Source: Prevotella sp. (GTDB lineage: Bacteria > Bacteroidota > Bacteroidia > Bacteroidales > Bacteroidaceae). From it: 47,962 nucleotides of DNA. Of the stretch, positions 41,388 through 47,962 are shown one piece after another. The notes beneath the pieces were generated by a model. That model saw only the letters and a list, made by a program, of their open reading frames with translations. It did not search any database and was not told where the DNA came from. The stretch spans positions 1 to 47,962 of the forward strand of contig JAFTGH010000051.1 of NCBI GenBank assembly GCA_017458005.1. Reading direction: 5' to 3'. Position 1 is the stretch's first letter, and every line of letters begins with the position of its first letter. A program made the position numbers and the translations under genes.

Positions 41388-42929
41388 TTATCTGTTTTTT
41401 CCTTTGAGTGTGATAATGGGTATGATCATCTCCTCCATCGAGATACCTCCATGTTGGAAGGTGTTCCGATAGTAGGTGACATAGTAGTTATAGTTGTTGG
41501 GATAGGCGAAGAACTGGTCGCCTGTGGCAAACACATAACTGGTGGAGATGTTGGGCGAGGGCAGGAAAGCCTTGTGCGGCTCCTTGATGGCGAAAAGGTC
41601 TTTGTTGTCGTAGGCAAGGTTCTTACCCAGTTTGTATCGCAGGTTGGTATTGGTGTTCCTGTCGCCGATGATCTTCACTGGTGAGGTGGTACGGATAGAG
41701 CCGTGGTCTGTCGTGATGATTACCTGATAGTCCGTCTGCGCCAACTGGCGTAGCAGTTGTGACATGATAGAGTGGCGGAACCACGAGAGGGTCAGGGAGC
41801 GGTAGGCAGCCTCGTCATGGGCTAGTTCACGCACCATCTTCGACTCCGTCCTGGCATGCGAGAGCATGTCGATGAAGTTGACCACCAGCACGTTCAGGTC
41901 GTTTTTCTCCAAGGAGGCAAACTGGTTCATATAGTGCTCCGCGTCGTCTGTCGTGTTGATCTTATGGTAGGAGAAGGTGTCATGTCGCCTGTACCGCTCT
42001 ATCTGTGTCTGGATGAGGGGTGCCTCGTTGAGGTTCTTCCCTTGCTCCTCGTCCTCGTCGACCCAGAGGTCGGGGAACATACGGGCTATCTGGTCGGGCA
42101 TCAGTCCTGAGAAGATGGCGTTGCGGGCATACTGTGTCGCCGTAGGCAGGATGCTGCAATAGAGTTGCTCGTCAATCTCAAAGTCGGCAAGTTCCGTCTC
42201 TATCGTCTTCCATTGGTCGTAGCGGAAGTTGTCGAGCACGATGAGGAACACCTTCTTTCCCTCGGAGAGGGTGGGGAATATTTTCTGTTTGAAGATGTCG
42301 GGACTCATCATCGTCTCCCTCTTCTCCAGCCAGCCCATATAGTTCTTCTTCACGAATTTGGCGAAGCCGATGTTTGCCTCCTCTTTCTGCATGCGCAGCA
42401 TGTCACCCATGGCGGAGTCGGTGGCTGACAGTTGCAGTTCCCATCTGACAAGTTGGCGATACATCTCAGCCCAGTCGTCCCACGTCCTACAGTCCATCAT
42501 CTGCATACTGAGTTGCTGGAACTGTTGCTGGTAGGCGGTCTGTGTCACCTCGGCAACGATCTCCCGCTTATGGATGAGTTTCTTGAGTGTCAACAGGATT
42601 TGGTTGGGGTTGACAGGTTTGATGAGGTAGTCGGCGATATTTTGTCCCACCGCCTGGTTCATGATATCCTCCTCCTCGCTCTTCGTCACCATGACGACAG
42701 GAACGGTAGGTTGCAGTTCCTTGATGCGCTGCAGGGTCTCTATACCCGTCAGTCCAGGCATCATCTCGTCAAGCAATACCAGGTCGAAGGTGTGCTGTCG
42801 GCATTCCTCTATCGCATCAATGCCATTGGTGACCGTCACCACCTCATATCCTTTCTTCTCGAGGAAGAGGAGATGCGGGCGGAGCAGTTCCATCTCATCA
42901 TCTGCCCAAAGTAATAGTCCGTTCGTCAT
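41388..42929 (-). CDS. porX: PorX-type response regulator with PglZ phosphatase domain
   Basis: The protein has 513 residues. The receiver domain (1-120) has the acidic pocket ADDE (9-12), phosphoacceptor Asp54 in LVLLDEMMPG, Thr/Lys in MVTKS and Lys in YLIKPVNP. The C-terminal two-thirds form a PglZ/alkaline-phosphatase domain: metal-binding VLDNFRYDQW, the nucleophile Thr in LPTATQYARN and TTDHGSIRT. In Porphyromonas gingivalis PorX pairs with PorY and regulates type IX secretion. The neighbouring PorW-like gene fits this role. It has tight spacing to tsaE (2 bp) and a 37-bp gap, filled by a 14-bp tandem repeat, after porW. Confidence 0.93.
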   Translation of the reverse strand: MTNGLLLWADDEMELLRPHLLFLEKKGYEVVTVTNGIDAIEECRQHTFDLVLLDEMMPGLTGIETLQRIKELQPTVPVVMVTKSEEEDIMNQAVGQNIADYLIKPVNPNQILLTLKKLIHKREIVAEVTQTAYQQQFQQLSMQMMDCRTWDDWAEMYRQLVRWELQLSATDSAMGDMLRMQKEEANIGFAKFVKKNYMGWLEKRETMMSPDIFKQKIFPTLSEGKKVFLIVLDNFRYDQWKTIETELADFEIDEQLYCSILPTATQYARNAIFSGLMPDQIARMFPDLWVDEDEEQGKNLNEAPLIQTQIERYRRHDTFSYHKINTTDDAEHYMNQFASLEKNDLNVLVVNFIDMLSHARTESKMVRELAHDEAAYRSLTLSWFRHSIMSQLLRQLAQTDYQVIITTDHGSIRTTSPVKIIGDRNTNTNLRYKLGKNLAYDNKDLFAIKEPHKAFLPSPNISTSYVFATGDQFFAYPNNYNYYVTYYRNTFQHGGISMEEMIIPIITLKGKNR

Positions 42930-42938
42930 CTATGCTAT

Positions 42939-42966
42939 TTTAATGTTTAATCTTTAATGTTTAATC
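42939..42966. repeat. Two exact 14-bp tandem units between porX and porW
   Basis: TTTAATGTTTAATC occurs twice without gap, at 42939-42952 and 42953-42966, and abuts the porW stop codon exactly. It is another simple repeat filling a short operon gap. Confidence 0.75.
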
Positions 42967-45900
42967 TTAATAATAGAAGTCATCGTCGAAGTCGATGGTC
43001 TCCGTATTCTGTGGCACCTCGTTGGGGAACAGGTCGTCGTCATCGTCCTGTTGGTTCTGCGAGGGACTTTCCTCCTCCTCGTCAGGCTCCTCCACGATGG
43101 TGTCGGGCAGTGTCAGCAGAGGCTGTTCTGGGATAGGCACAGGTGCCAGTTCCTCCTGGAAGAAGATGTCGTAGTCGTCGTAACTGAATACCGTGCCCAG
43201 CAGGGGCAGGTTCTCGTCGCTGATGATGATACGGCGGCATCCTGCCAGTCGCTGACTCATCTGCAGGTTAGCGGTGAGTTGGTGGACATACTGTAGCGCC
43301 TCGTCATAACTGCGGAATCCGCTGACCATCATTCTGCTGATAGGTCCGTCCGTGTCGACACTGATGTCGAAGTTACGCACAAGGTAACTGGTGAAGTTGT
43401 ATCTCGCGATGTCGTACAGCAGTTGGTTCTGGTCGACACTGTCGGGCGAGTAGGCGAGGATAAAGGTATAGCGGGTGTCCCTGACCGTGCTCAGCGTGTC
43501 GATAGCGGTGGAGTCGCCTGGGTGCTCCAGGTTCTGACGCTGCCGCCAGATGTCGTCTGCCGTCATTCTGCTGCCCTGCAGTCGTCTGCCTTGCTGCACT
43601 CCCTTGACAATCTGTCCTGCCATGTCGCTGACCTCGCTCTCAGGATATTGCTCCACGATCTGGCGCATCCGTGCCACACAACTGTCTGCCCTTTGGTTGT
43701 TGAGGTAACTCAGTCCCTCGATGAACAGGAACTTGGCACGGTTCTGTCCTGTGGGGAAGCGTTGTGCGGAGAGCATGACATTGGTCGTCACCTCTTGGTA
43801 GCACTCCTCACGGAAGGCGTTGTATGTGGCGGCATATAGCGAGTCCTCGATATGTTGTCCGAAGCGTTGGTTCTCCGCATAGTAGGGGTCTGTCAGGAGA
43901 ATGGTCCACTGGCTCTCCGCATATTGCTGCCGCATCTGGGCGAGAGCCGCCTCCGCCTCGTCCCACCTGCCTTGGCGGGCATAGATGAGATAGAGGTGAT
44001 ACCATGCCTCGTCGTTCTGCTCGTATTCGGGATACTGGTATACCAGTCGGTGGAGCATGCGGTGACTGAGGGTGAGGTTGTCGAGTTTGTCTTTCAGGAT
44101 GATGCCCGCCTTCAGCAGCGACTCCATGATGATGGCGTCACTGGCTTGCTTCTGCTCCTCCGTGAAGGGTATCTGCGCGAGGTAGTATTCACGAGTATGG
44201 GGGTCGTTGGCGGCATCGACGACACTATCAGCCTGTTCCACAGTCGTCGTGTCATTCTCTAGGCTATCTAGGACCTCTAGATTATCTAGGCTTTCTAGAT
44301 TATCTAGTTGAGAGACGACGGTGAGGTTGGAGCGTTGCCAGTTGTCGGCATTCGGTCGACGTCCCCACTGCTGCTCAAAACGTTGCTTACCCTGGCTGAC
44401 AGCCTGTGGGTTATAGAAATACCATAAGGCATTCTGTGGGTTCGTAGTCGTGGGCTGTTGGGGTGTCTGCTGTTGCGTGGCGTTATTGCCCCCGTTCTGT
44501 TGCAGTTGTTGCTCAGCCTCTGCCTCCTGCTGGGCACGTTTCTCCTCCTTCTCTTTCTTGATGAGTTCCTCGATCACCCGGTCGATAGCCTTGTTACGCT
44601 CCGCCTCAGGCATGTTGGCGAGTTGCTGGAGGGAGTCCTGCAGATGGATAGCGTCTGTATAGGGTACCAGTTCATCGAGCACTTTAGAGCGTGTGGAGAG
44701 TTCCTTGTACCCGGGACGGTCTTGGTCGAGCAGTCCGATAGCCTCGCCATAGCACCTGCGGGCATCGCTGTATTTCTCTTGCTGCCAGTAGAGGTTGCCC
44801 AGTTGTAGCAACAGCACGCCCTTCTCCGTACCGCTTCGTGTCGCTTTCTTGTTGCCCTTCTCATAGGCTGCGATGGCACGGACGGTGTCCCGTTGTGCGA
44901 GATAGACATTACCAATGGCATAGTATACTTGGTCGAGATAGTCCTTGTTATTGTCGGAGGCTGCCATGCGCTTGAGTTTGCTGATGGTCTTCTTGGCATC
45001 CATCGTCGCCATCACCTCGCTCTGGGCGATGCGGGCGTTGAACTCCAGTTCGTAGGGAGGACTGAGCCTGATGACTCGCCGATAGGCATCGTAAGCCTGT
45101 TGGCGGTGCCCTTGCAGGCTCTCTATCTGTCCCATGAGGAACCACATGCGCGCCCGTTGCTTCTTCCGTCGCTCATGGCGGATAGCCTTGCGCAGGTAGG
45201 TGGTAGCCTCCGCCCAGTGCTCGCTGCGGATATGGTAGTCGGCAAGGGTATAGTCCCAGTCGGCGTTGGCACGATAGGGGATGGAGTCACGTCGCTGTTT
45301 CGTGATGAGGTCTTCCGCCTCGTAGAGCCAGTCCATCTCTACGTAGCATTTTGCCTGCCATGCGCGAGCCCTTGCCAGGATGACGGGCTGTGTCTGATAG
45401 AGTCGTGCCATATAGCCGAAGGTGGCGGCAGCCTCCTCGAACTCGCCTTTCTGGAATTGCGACTTGCCCAGCAACAGCCATGCGTGCCAGAGGAACGGGT
45501 TGTATTCCCTGCGGGTCAGCCACTCGATGTCCTTCTGTGTCTTCCTCCTCTTCTTGTTCCACTCAGGACGTGCCTTGATGCTATGGCGACGGATGGTCTT
45601 CTCCGATTTCTCGATGGCACGGTCGAACTGTCCGCTTCCAAGCGTCTTGCTGTTCTTGTTGGCGACGGTATAGAGGGGTATCAACTGGGTATGGTCGTCG
45701 TGGTTGCCCGTCTCTTTCTCCAGACTGCCTTCTATGAAAGCCTGCGAGCCGTTGAAGTAGGTGTTATAGCGGGCGTTGAACGAATGCCACCAGCGGGTGT
45801 TCGCCGTGTTCTTCTTCGTGGAGCACGATACCATCACCAGTAACAACAACAGTATTCCGCACGTTTTCTTGCCTTTCTCCACCAGGTCGGCAAGTTTACA

Positions 45901-46035
45901 TTCTGCCCTGCTGCCACATGAGCCACAGTCGCCCTCCTGCTGTACGATAGGCTCGTCGTCGCCACCCCTTGAGAGCAGGGCGGCGATGATGCCGAGGGCG
46001 ATGAGTGATCCGATGACTATCAGGGCGAAACTCAT
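42967..46035 (-). CDS. porW: PorW/SprE-like TPR lipoprotein with fused N-terminal Cys-rich membrane segment
   Basis: The frame gives 1022 residues. From about residue 52 it matches the PorW/SprE type: lipoprotein signal ILLLLLVMVSC (Cys71), TRWWHSFNARYNTYFNG, then many TPR helices (WHAWLLLGKSQFQKGEFEEA and others), a Gln-rich linker (500-540) and a C-terminal domain with acidic end. PorW/SprE proteins take part in type IX secretion and gliding. Residues 1-50 look like a separate small protein: one helix (FALIVIGSLIALGIIAALL) and a Cys cluster (GDCGSCGSRAECKLADL). A GTG at 45882 would give a normal lipoprotein (MEKGKKTCGIL) and may be the real porW start. Simple repeats encode SLDNLEVLDSLEN (44256-44311). 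It starts 2 bp after aroA. Confidence 0.85.
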   Translation of the reverse strand: MSFALIVIGSLIALGIIAALLSRGGDDEPIVQQEGDCGSCGSRAECKLADLVEKGKKTCGILLLLLVMVSCSTKKNTANTRWWHSFNARYNTYFNGSQAFIEGSLEKETGNHDDHTQLIPLYTVANKNSKTLGSGQFDRAIEKSEKTIRRHSIKARPEWNKKRRKTQKDIEWLTRREYNPFLWHAWLLLGKSQFQKGEFEEAAATFGYMARLYQTQPVILARARAWQAKCYVEMDWLYEAEDLITKQRRDSIPYRANADWDYTLADYHIRSEHWAEATTYLRKAIRHERRKKQRARMWFLMGQIESLQGHRQQAYDAYRRVIRLSPPYELEFNARIAQSEVMATMDAKKTISKLKRMAASDNNKDYLDQVYYAIGNVYLAQRDTVRAIAAYEKGNKKATRSGTEKGVLLLQLGNLYWQQEKYSDARRCYGEAIGLLDQDRPGYKELSTRSKVLDELVPYTDAIHLQDSLQQLANMPEAERNKAIDRVIEELIKKEKEEKRAQQEAEAEQQLQQNGGNNATQQQTPQQPTTTNPQNALWYFYNPQAVSQGKQRFEQQWGRRPNADNWQRSNLTVVSQLDNLESLDNLEVLDSLENDTTTVEQADSVVDAANDPHTREYYLAQIPFTEEQKQASDAIIMESLLKAGIILKDKLDNLTLSHRMLHRLVYQYPEYEQNDEAWYHLYLIYARQGRWDEAEAALAQMRQQYAESQWTILLTDPYYAENQRFGQHIEDSLYAATYNAFREECYQEVTTNVMLSAQRFPTGQNRAKFLFIEGLSYLNNQRADSCVARMRQIVEQYPESEVSDMAGQIVKGVQQGRRLQGSRMTADDIWRQRQNLEHPGDSTAIDTLSTVRDTRYTFILAYSPDSVDQNQLLYDIARYNFTSYLVRNFDISVDTDGPISRMMVSGFRSYDEALQYVHQLTANLQMSQRLAGCRRIIISDENLPLLGTVFSYDDYDIFFQEELAPVPIPEQPLLTLPDTIVEEPDEEEESPSQNQQDDDDDLFPNEVPQNTETIDFDDDFYY

Positions 46036-46037
46036 GA

Positions 46038-47291
46038 CTATGATTGTTGAATGGTGAACGCCGCACTCGTCAGGTCGTCCCAGTAGTTGGGATATGACTT
46101 CGTGACGACTTGCGGGTTGTTGATACGCAGACTACCTGTCTGGCAGGCGGCAGGGGCGAAGGCAAGTGCCATGCGGTGGTCCTCATAGGTGTCGATGCCA
46201 TGCTCCATGTCTGGCTCGCATCGCTCACCGTCCCAGATCAGTTCACTGTCATTGACATCCCTGACGACAAAGCCGAGTCGGCGCATCTCCGTCTTGAGAG
46301 CCTCGATGCGGTCAGTCTCCTTGATCTTCAGCGTGGAGAGTCCACGGAAATGGAAGGGGACGTTCAGCAGGGCGCAGGTCACGACGAAGGTCTGTGCAAG
46401 GTCGGGGGAGTTGACGAAATCGTACTCCAGTCGGGGTACACACCGTCCTGAACGGCGCAGGGTGACCGTGGTCGGCACTCCCTGCTGGGTGGAGGCAAAC
46501 TGGCTCTTCACCCCCAGGAGACTGAAGATGTAGCGCAGCGAGGAGTCGCCTTGCTTCGAGCCGTCCATCAGTCCCTCCAGTCGCACGGTAGCCTCTGGGT
46601 CTCTCGACAGCGCCACCATCTCATACCAGTAGGAGGCGCCGCTCCAGTCGTTCTCGATATAGTAGGTACGTTCCTGATAAGCCTTGGGGCGCACCGCTAT
46701 CGTCTCGAAGTCGCTCCACTCCGCGTCAGCGCCATACTCACGCATCGTCCATAGCGTCAGGTCGATATACGGACGGGAGATGATGTCGCCCGTCAGTCGG
46801 AGGGTGAGTCCATCACGCAGGGCGGGACCGATCATCAACAGTGCCGAGATGTATTGCGAACTGATATTGCCAGGCACCTCCAGCAGTCCTCCCTCCAGTT
46901 GCTTCCCTCGGATGCGGAGTGGGGGAAATCCCTCCTCACCCACATAGTCGATGTCGGCGCCGAGGAAACGCAGCGCGTCGACCAGGATACCGATAGGGCG
47001 GTGCTTCATGCGCTCCGTTCCTGTGAGCACATGCTCCTCCCCCTCCTTCACGGCGAGGTATGCCGTCATGAAGCGCATGGCGGTACCAGCCGCCTTGATA
47101 TTGATCTCGTAGGGATTGTCTTTCAGTGCCGCTATGATCACTTCCGTATCGTCGCAGTTGGAGAGGTTCTCGGGGAGTATGTTCCCTCCCGACAGGGCGT
47201 GGATGACCAGTGCTCTGTTGGAGATACTCTTCGATGCTGGCAGTTTAGCGGTATGTTGGAGACGGCTCGGAGCCGTAATCGTATATTGCAT
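46038..47291 (-). CDS. aroA: 3-phosphoshikimate 1-carboxyvinyltransferase
   Basis: This 417-residue EPSP synthase carries out the sixth step of the shikimate pathway. Motifs: LPASKSISNRAL near the N-terminus, AAGTAMRFMTAY, ISSQYISALLM, the Lys/Glu/Asp segment TLKIKETDRIEAL, and TYEDHRMALAFAP. It has the expected two-domain length. It is the first gene of the aroA-porW-porX-tsaE unit, with its own promoter at 47355-47325. Coupling of aromatic synthesis to secretion genes has no obvious logic and is probably just operon order. Confidence 0.95.
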   Translation of the reverse strand: MQYTITAPSRLQHTAKLPASKSISNRALVIHALSGGNILPENLSNCDDTEVIIAALKDNPYEINIKAAGTAMRFMTAYLAVKEGEEHVLTGTERMKHRPIGILVDALRFLGADIDYVGEEGFPPLRIRGKQLEGGLLEVPGNISSQYISALLMIGPALRDGLTLRLTGDIISRPYIDLTLWTMREYGADAEWSDFETIAVRPKAYQERTYYIENDWSGASYWYEMVALSRDPEATVRLEGLMDGSKQGDSSLRYIFSLLGVKSQFASTQQGVPTTVTLRRSGRCVPRLEYDFVNSPDLAQTFVVTCALLNVPFHFRGLSTLKIKETDRIEALKTEMRRLGFVVRDVNDSELIWDGERCEPDMEHGIDTYEDHRMALAFAPAACQTGSLRINNPQVVTKSYPNYWDDLTSAAFTIQQS

Positions 47292-47324
47292 ATTCTCGTG
47301 TACCTTATTAATCTAATAACGTTA

Positions 47325-47355
47325 CAAAGGTAGTGCAAATTACTTGATTTACAAA
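47325..47355 (-). promoter_or_regulatory. Promoter of aroA-porW-porX-tsaE
   Basis: On the - strand, TTTG (47355-47352) and TACCTTTG (47332-47325) are 19 bp apart. The leader to the start codon at 47291 is about 30 bases. Confidence 0.7.
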
Positions 47356-47371
47356 AAAAGTCAGTTAAAAA

Positions 47372-47403
47372 TTTGCAAATGCAGAAATAAAGCAGTACCT
47401 TTG
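47372..47403 (+). promoter_or_regulatory. Promoter of the tRNA-Pro gene
   Basis: TTTG at 47372-47375 and TACCTTTG at 47396-47403 have 20-bp spacing and match the consensus fully. It is divergent from the aroA promoter 17 bp away. Confidence 0.78.
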
Positions 47404-47437
47404 CACACGATTTCGAGAGAAGTCACCTGTTAAGGAT

Positions 47438-47510
47438 CGGGATTTAGCGCAGTTGGTAGCGCACACGTCTGGGGGGCGCGAGGTCGCTGGTTCGAGTCCA
47501 GTAATCCCGA
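47438..47510 (+). tRNA. tRNA-Pro (anticodon GGG)
   Basis: The 73-base cloverleaf has acceptor stem CGGGATT/AATCCCG with discriminator A, D stem GCGC/GCGC, anticodon loop CTGGGGG with GGG at 34-36, variable loop AGGTC, and T arm GCTGG/CCAGT around TTCGAGT. CCA is not encoded. The anticodon stem CACGT/GCGCG contains an A28-C42 mismatch and a T31-G39 pair; the other three pairs are standard. The anticodon reads proline codons CCC and CCU. Confidence 0.93.
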
Positions 47511-47517
47511 CTGAAAG

Positions 47518-47558
47518 AATCGCTAAGAGACTGATAATCAGTTGCTTAGCGATTTTTC
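47518..47558 (+). terminator. Terminator of the tRNA gene
   Basis: AATCGCTAAG (47518-47527) pairs with CTTAGCGATT (47545-47554). The inner part can also pair (ACTGA/TCAGT), and a T-rich run follows. Confidence 0.85.
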
Positions 47559-47625
47559 TTTTTCATAATTCCCGTGGTATTCCCGTGATAATGGTTGTGA
47601 GAGCTCATAAAGGTGAGGGCTGCTG
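47559..47625. other. Spacer with short direct repeat downstream of the tRNA
   Basis: ATTCCCGTGGT and ATTCCCGTGAT stand side by side (about 47568-47590). tRNA 3' ends are frequent integration sites, and the gene to the right looks accessory, but no copy of the tRNA 3' end is found here. An attachment site is therefore only a possibility. Confidence 0.3.
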
Positions 47626-47962
47626 TTATTTATCTTTGTCGTAAACAACCTCATTAACCATGTATTGCCCTGTCTTGCGACTGCCTACTCGTTTGACAAG
47701 TCCAACTGCCGTCAGGGCAGCTATACTACGCTTAATTGTAGAAAGACTGGGATTGTCAATTCCTTCCAATTCCGGTATAAGATCTGCTATGTCTTGGGCT
47801 TGCGCACCACCATTGCGCCTGATAACATGATAGACGCGTTGGTCACCAAGTGATAGTCGGCTGAGTATCTGGGTAATTTCAGAAGGAACATCCTTGTTCA
47901 AGTCGTTTAACTCCTGCTGTATGATTGCAACCTTAGTATTATGCCTTTCTTGACGTTGCAAT
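47626..47962 (-). CDS. Winged-helix C-terminal part of an unidentified protein (5' truncated by window edge)
   Basis: The last 111 codons of a longer gene are visible; the reading frame is open to the window edge, so the start lies beyond. The segment begins with a polar helix (RQERHNTKVAIIQQELNDLN) and continues as a winged helix (QRVYHVIRRNGGAQAQDIAD, STIKRSIAALTAVGLVKRVG). Such a tail is seen in transcriptional regulators and in AlbA_2/Schlafen-type ATP-binding proteins of Bacteroidetes; the missing N-terminal part would decide. It points toward the tRNA gene from the right, which is a common layout for integrated elements. Confidence 0.55.
   Translation of the reverse strand, partial: LQRQERHNTKVAIIQQELNDLNKDVPSEITQILSRLSLGDQRVYHVIRRNGGAQAQDIADLIPELEGIDNPSLSTIKRSIAALTAVGLVKRVGSRKTGQYMVNEVVYDKDK

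Noticed and set aside
44893-45843. Long open frame on the + strand opposite porW
   Set aside because: It is a shadow of the GC-rich porW gene without a promoter or family match; the same holds for long antisense frames over fkp (23573-24322) and the GH51 gene (29935-30651).
47568-47590. ATTCCCGTGGT/ATTCCCGTGAT as a proven attachment site
   Set aside because: It is not a copy of the tRNA 3' end and no integrase gene is in view; it is kept only as a possibility.

Overview
The window reads as a chromosomal segment of a Bacteroidales bacterium, most likely a member of the Prevotellaceae. The promoters carry the Bacteroidetes -7 element TAnnTTTG with a TTTG or TTG about 20 bp upstream. Shine-Dalgarno sequences are mostly absent. 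The core genes include Bacteroidetes hallmarks: a MurF-alanine racemase fusion, Fkp, PorX and a PorW/SprE-like lipoprotein. The genus assignment is an inference.

The left part (1 to about 7.1 kb) is an accessory island. It holds the end of a VapE-type primase-helicase protein, three AAA-type ATPase genes of families that occur in many copies in Bacteroidetes, a HipBA toxin-antitoxin pair and a small secreted protein. Two short repeat families sit at the 3' ends of these modules. A 65-bp repeat occurs at 681, 2357 and 3817, and a shorter one at 5426, 6684 and 7092, so the island looks like a row of interchangeable cassettes. The first ATPase gene has a perfect 20-bp inverted repeat lying on its core promoter.

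From 7.2 to 16.2 kb lies the most unusual locus, read entirely rightward. In order it encodes a two-helix membrane protein with two RCK/TrkA-like domains and a C-terminal RyR domain; an ECF sigma factor; a three-part protein (anti-sigma-like N-terminus, C39-peptidase-like middle, RyR C-terminus); a SIR2-TIR fusion; a STAND NTPase with a large membrane region; and a stand-alone RyR-domain protein. The suggested reading is a stress or phage-defence pathway: the STAND protein senses a trigger, SIR2/TIR acts on NAD, and RyR domains read the resulting signal to control the membrane protein and the sigma factor. This is inference from domains and gene order. Downstream (16.3 to 19.1 kb) are a secreted WG-repeat-like protein, a small unknown protein and a lipoprotein derived from PBP2 (MrdA) in which all catalytic motifs are gone.

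From 19.1 to 47.5 kb the window is core chromosome: mtnN-luxS (SAH recycling); a YfhO-like membrane protein with fkp; a GSCFA protein with murF-alr; a GH51 arabinofuranosidase divergent from a sugar-proton symporter and a REC-only regulator; tadA and birA driven from one perfect palindrome; pyrH; a psd-pssA-DUF4834 operon; dnaE and trxA; and an aroA-porW-porX-tsaE operon. A tRNA-Pro(GGG) gene and the 3' part of a winged-helix protein gene close the window.
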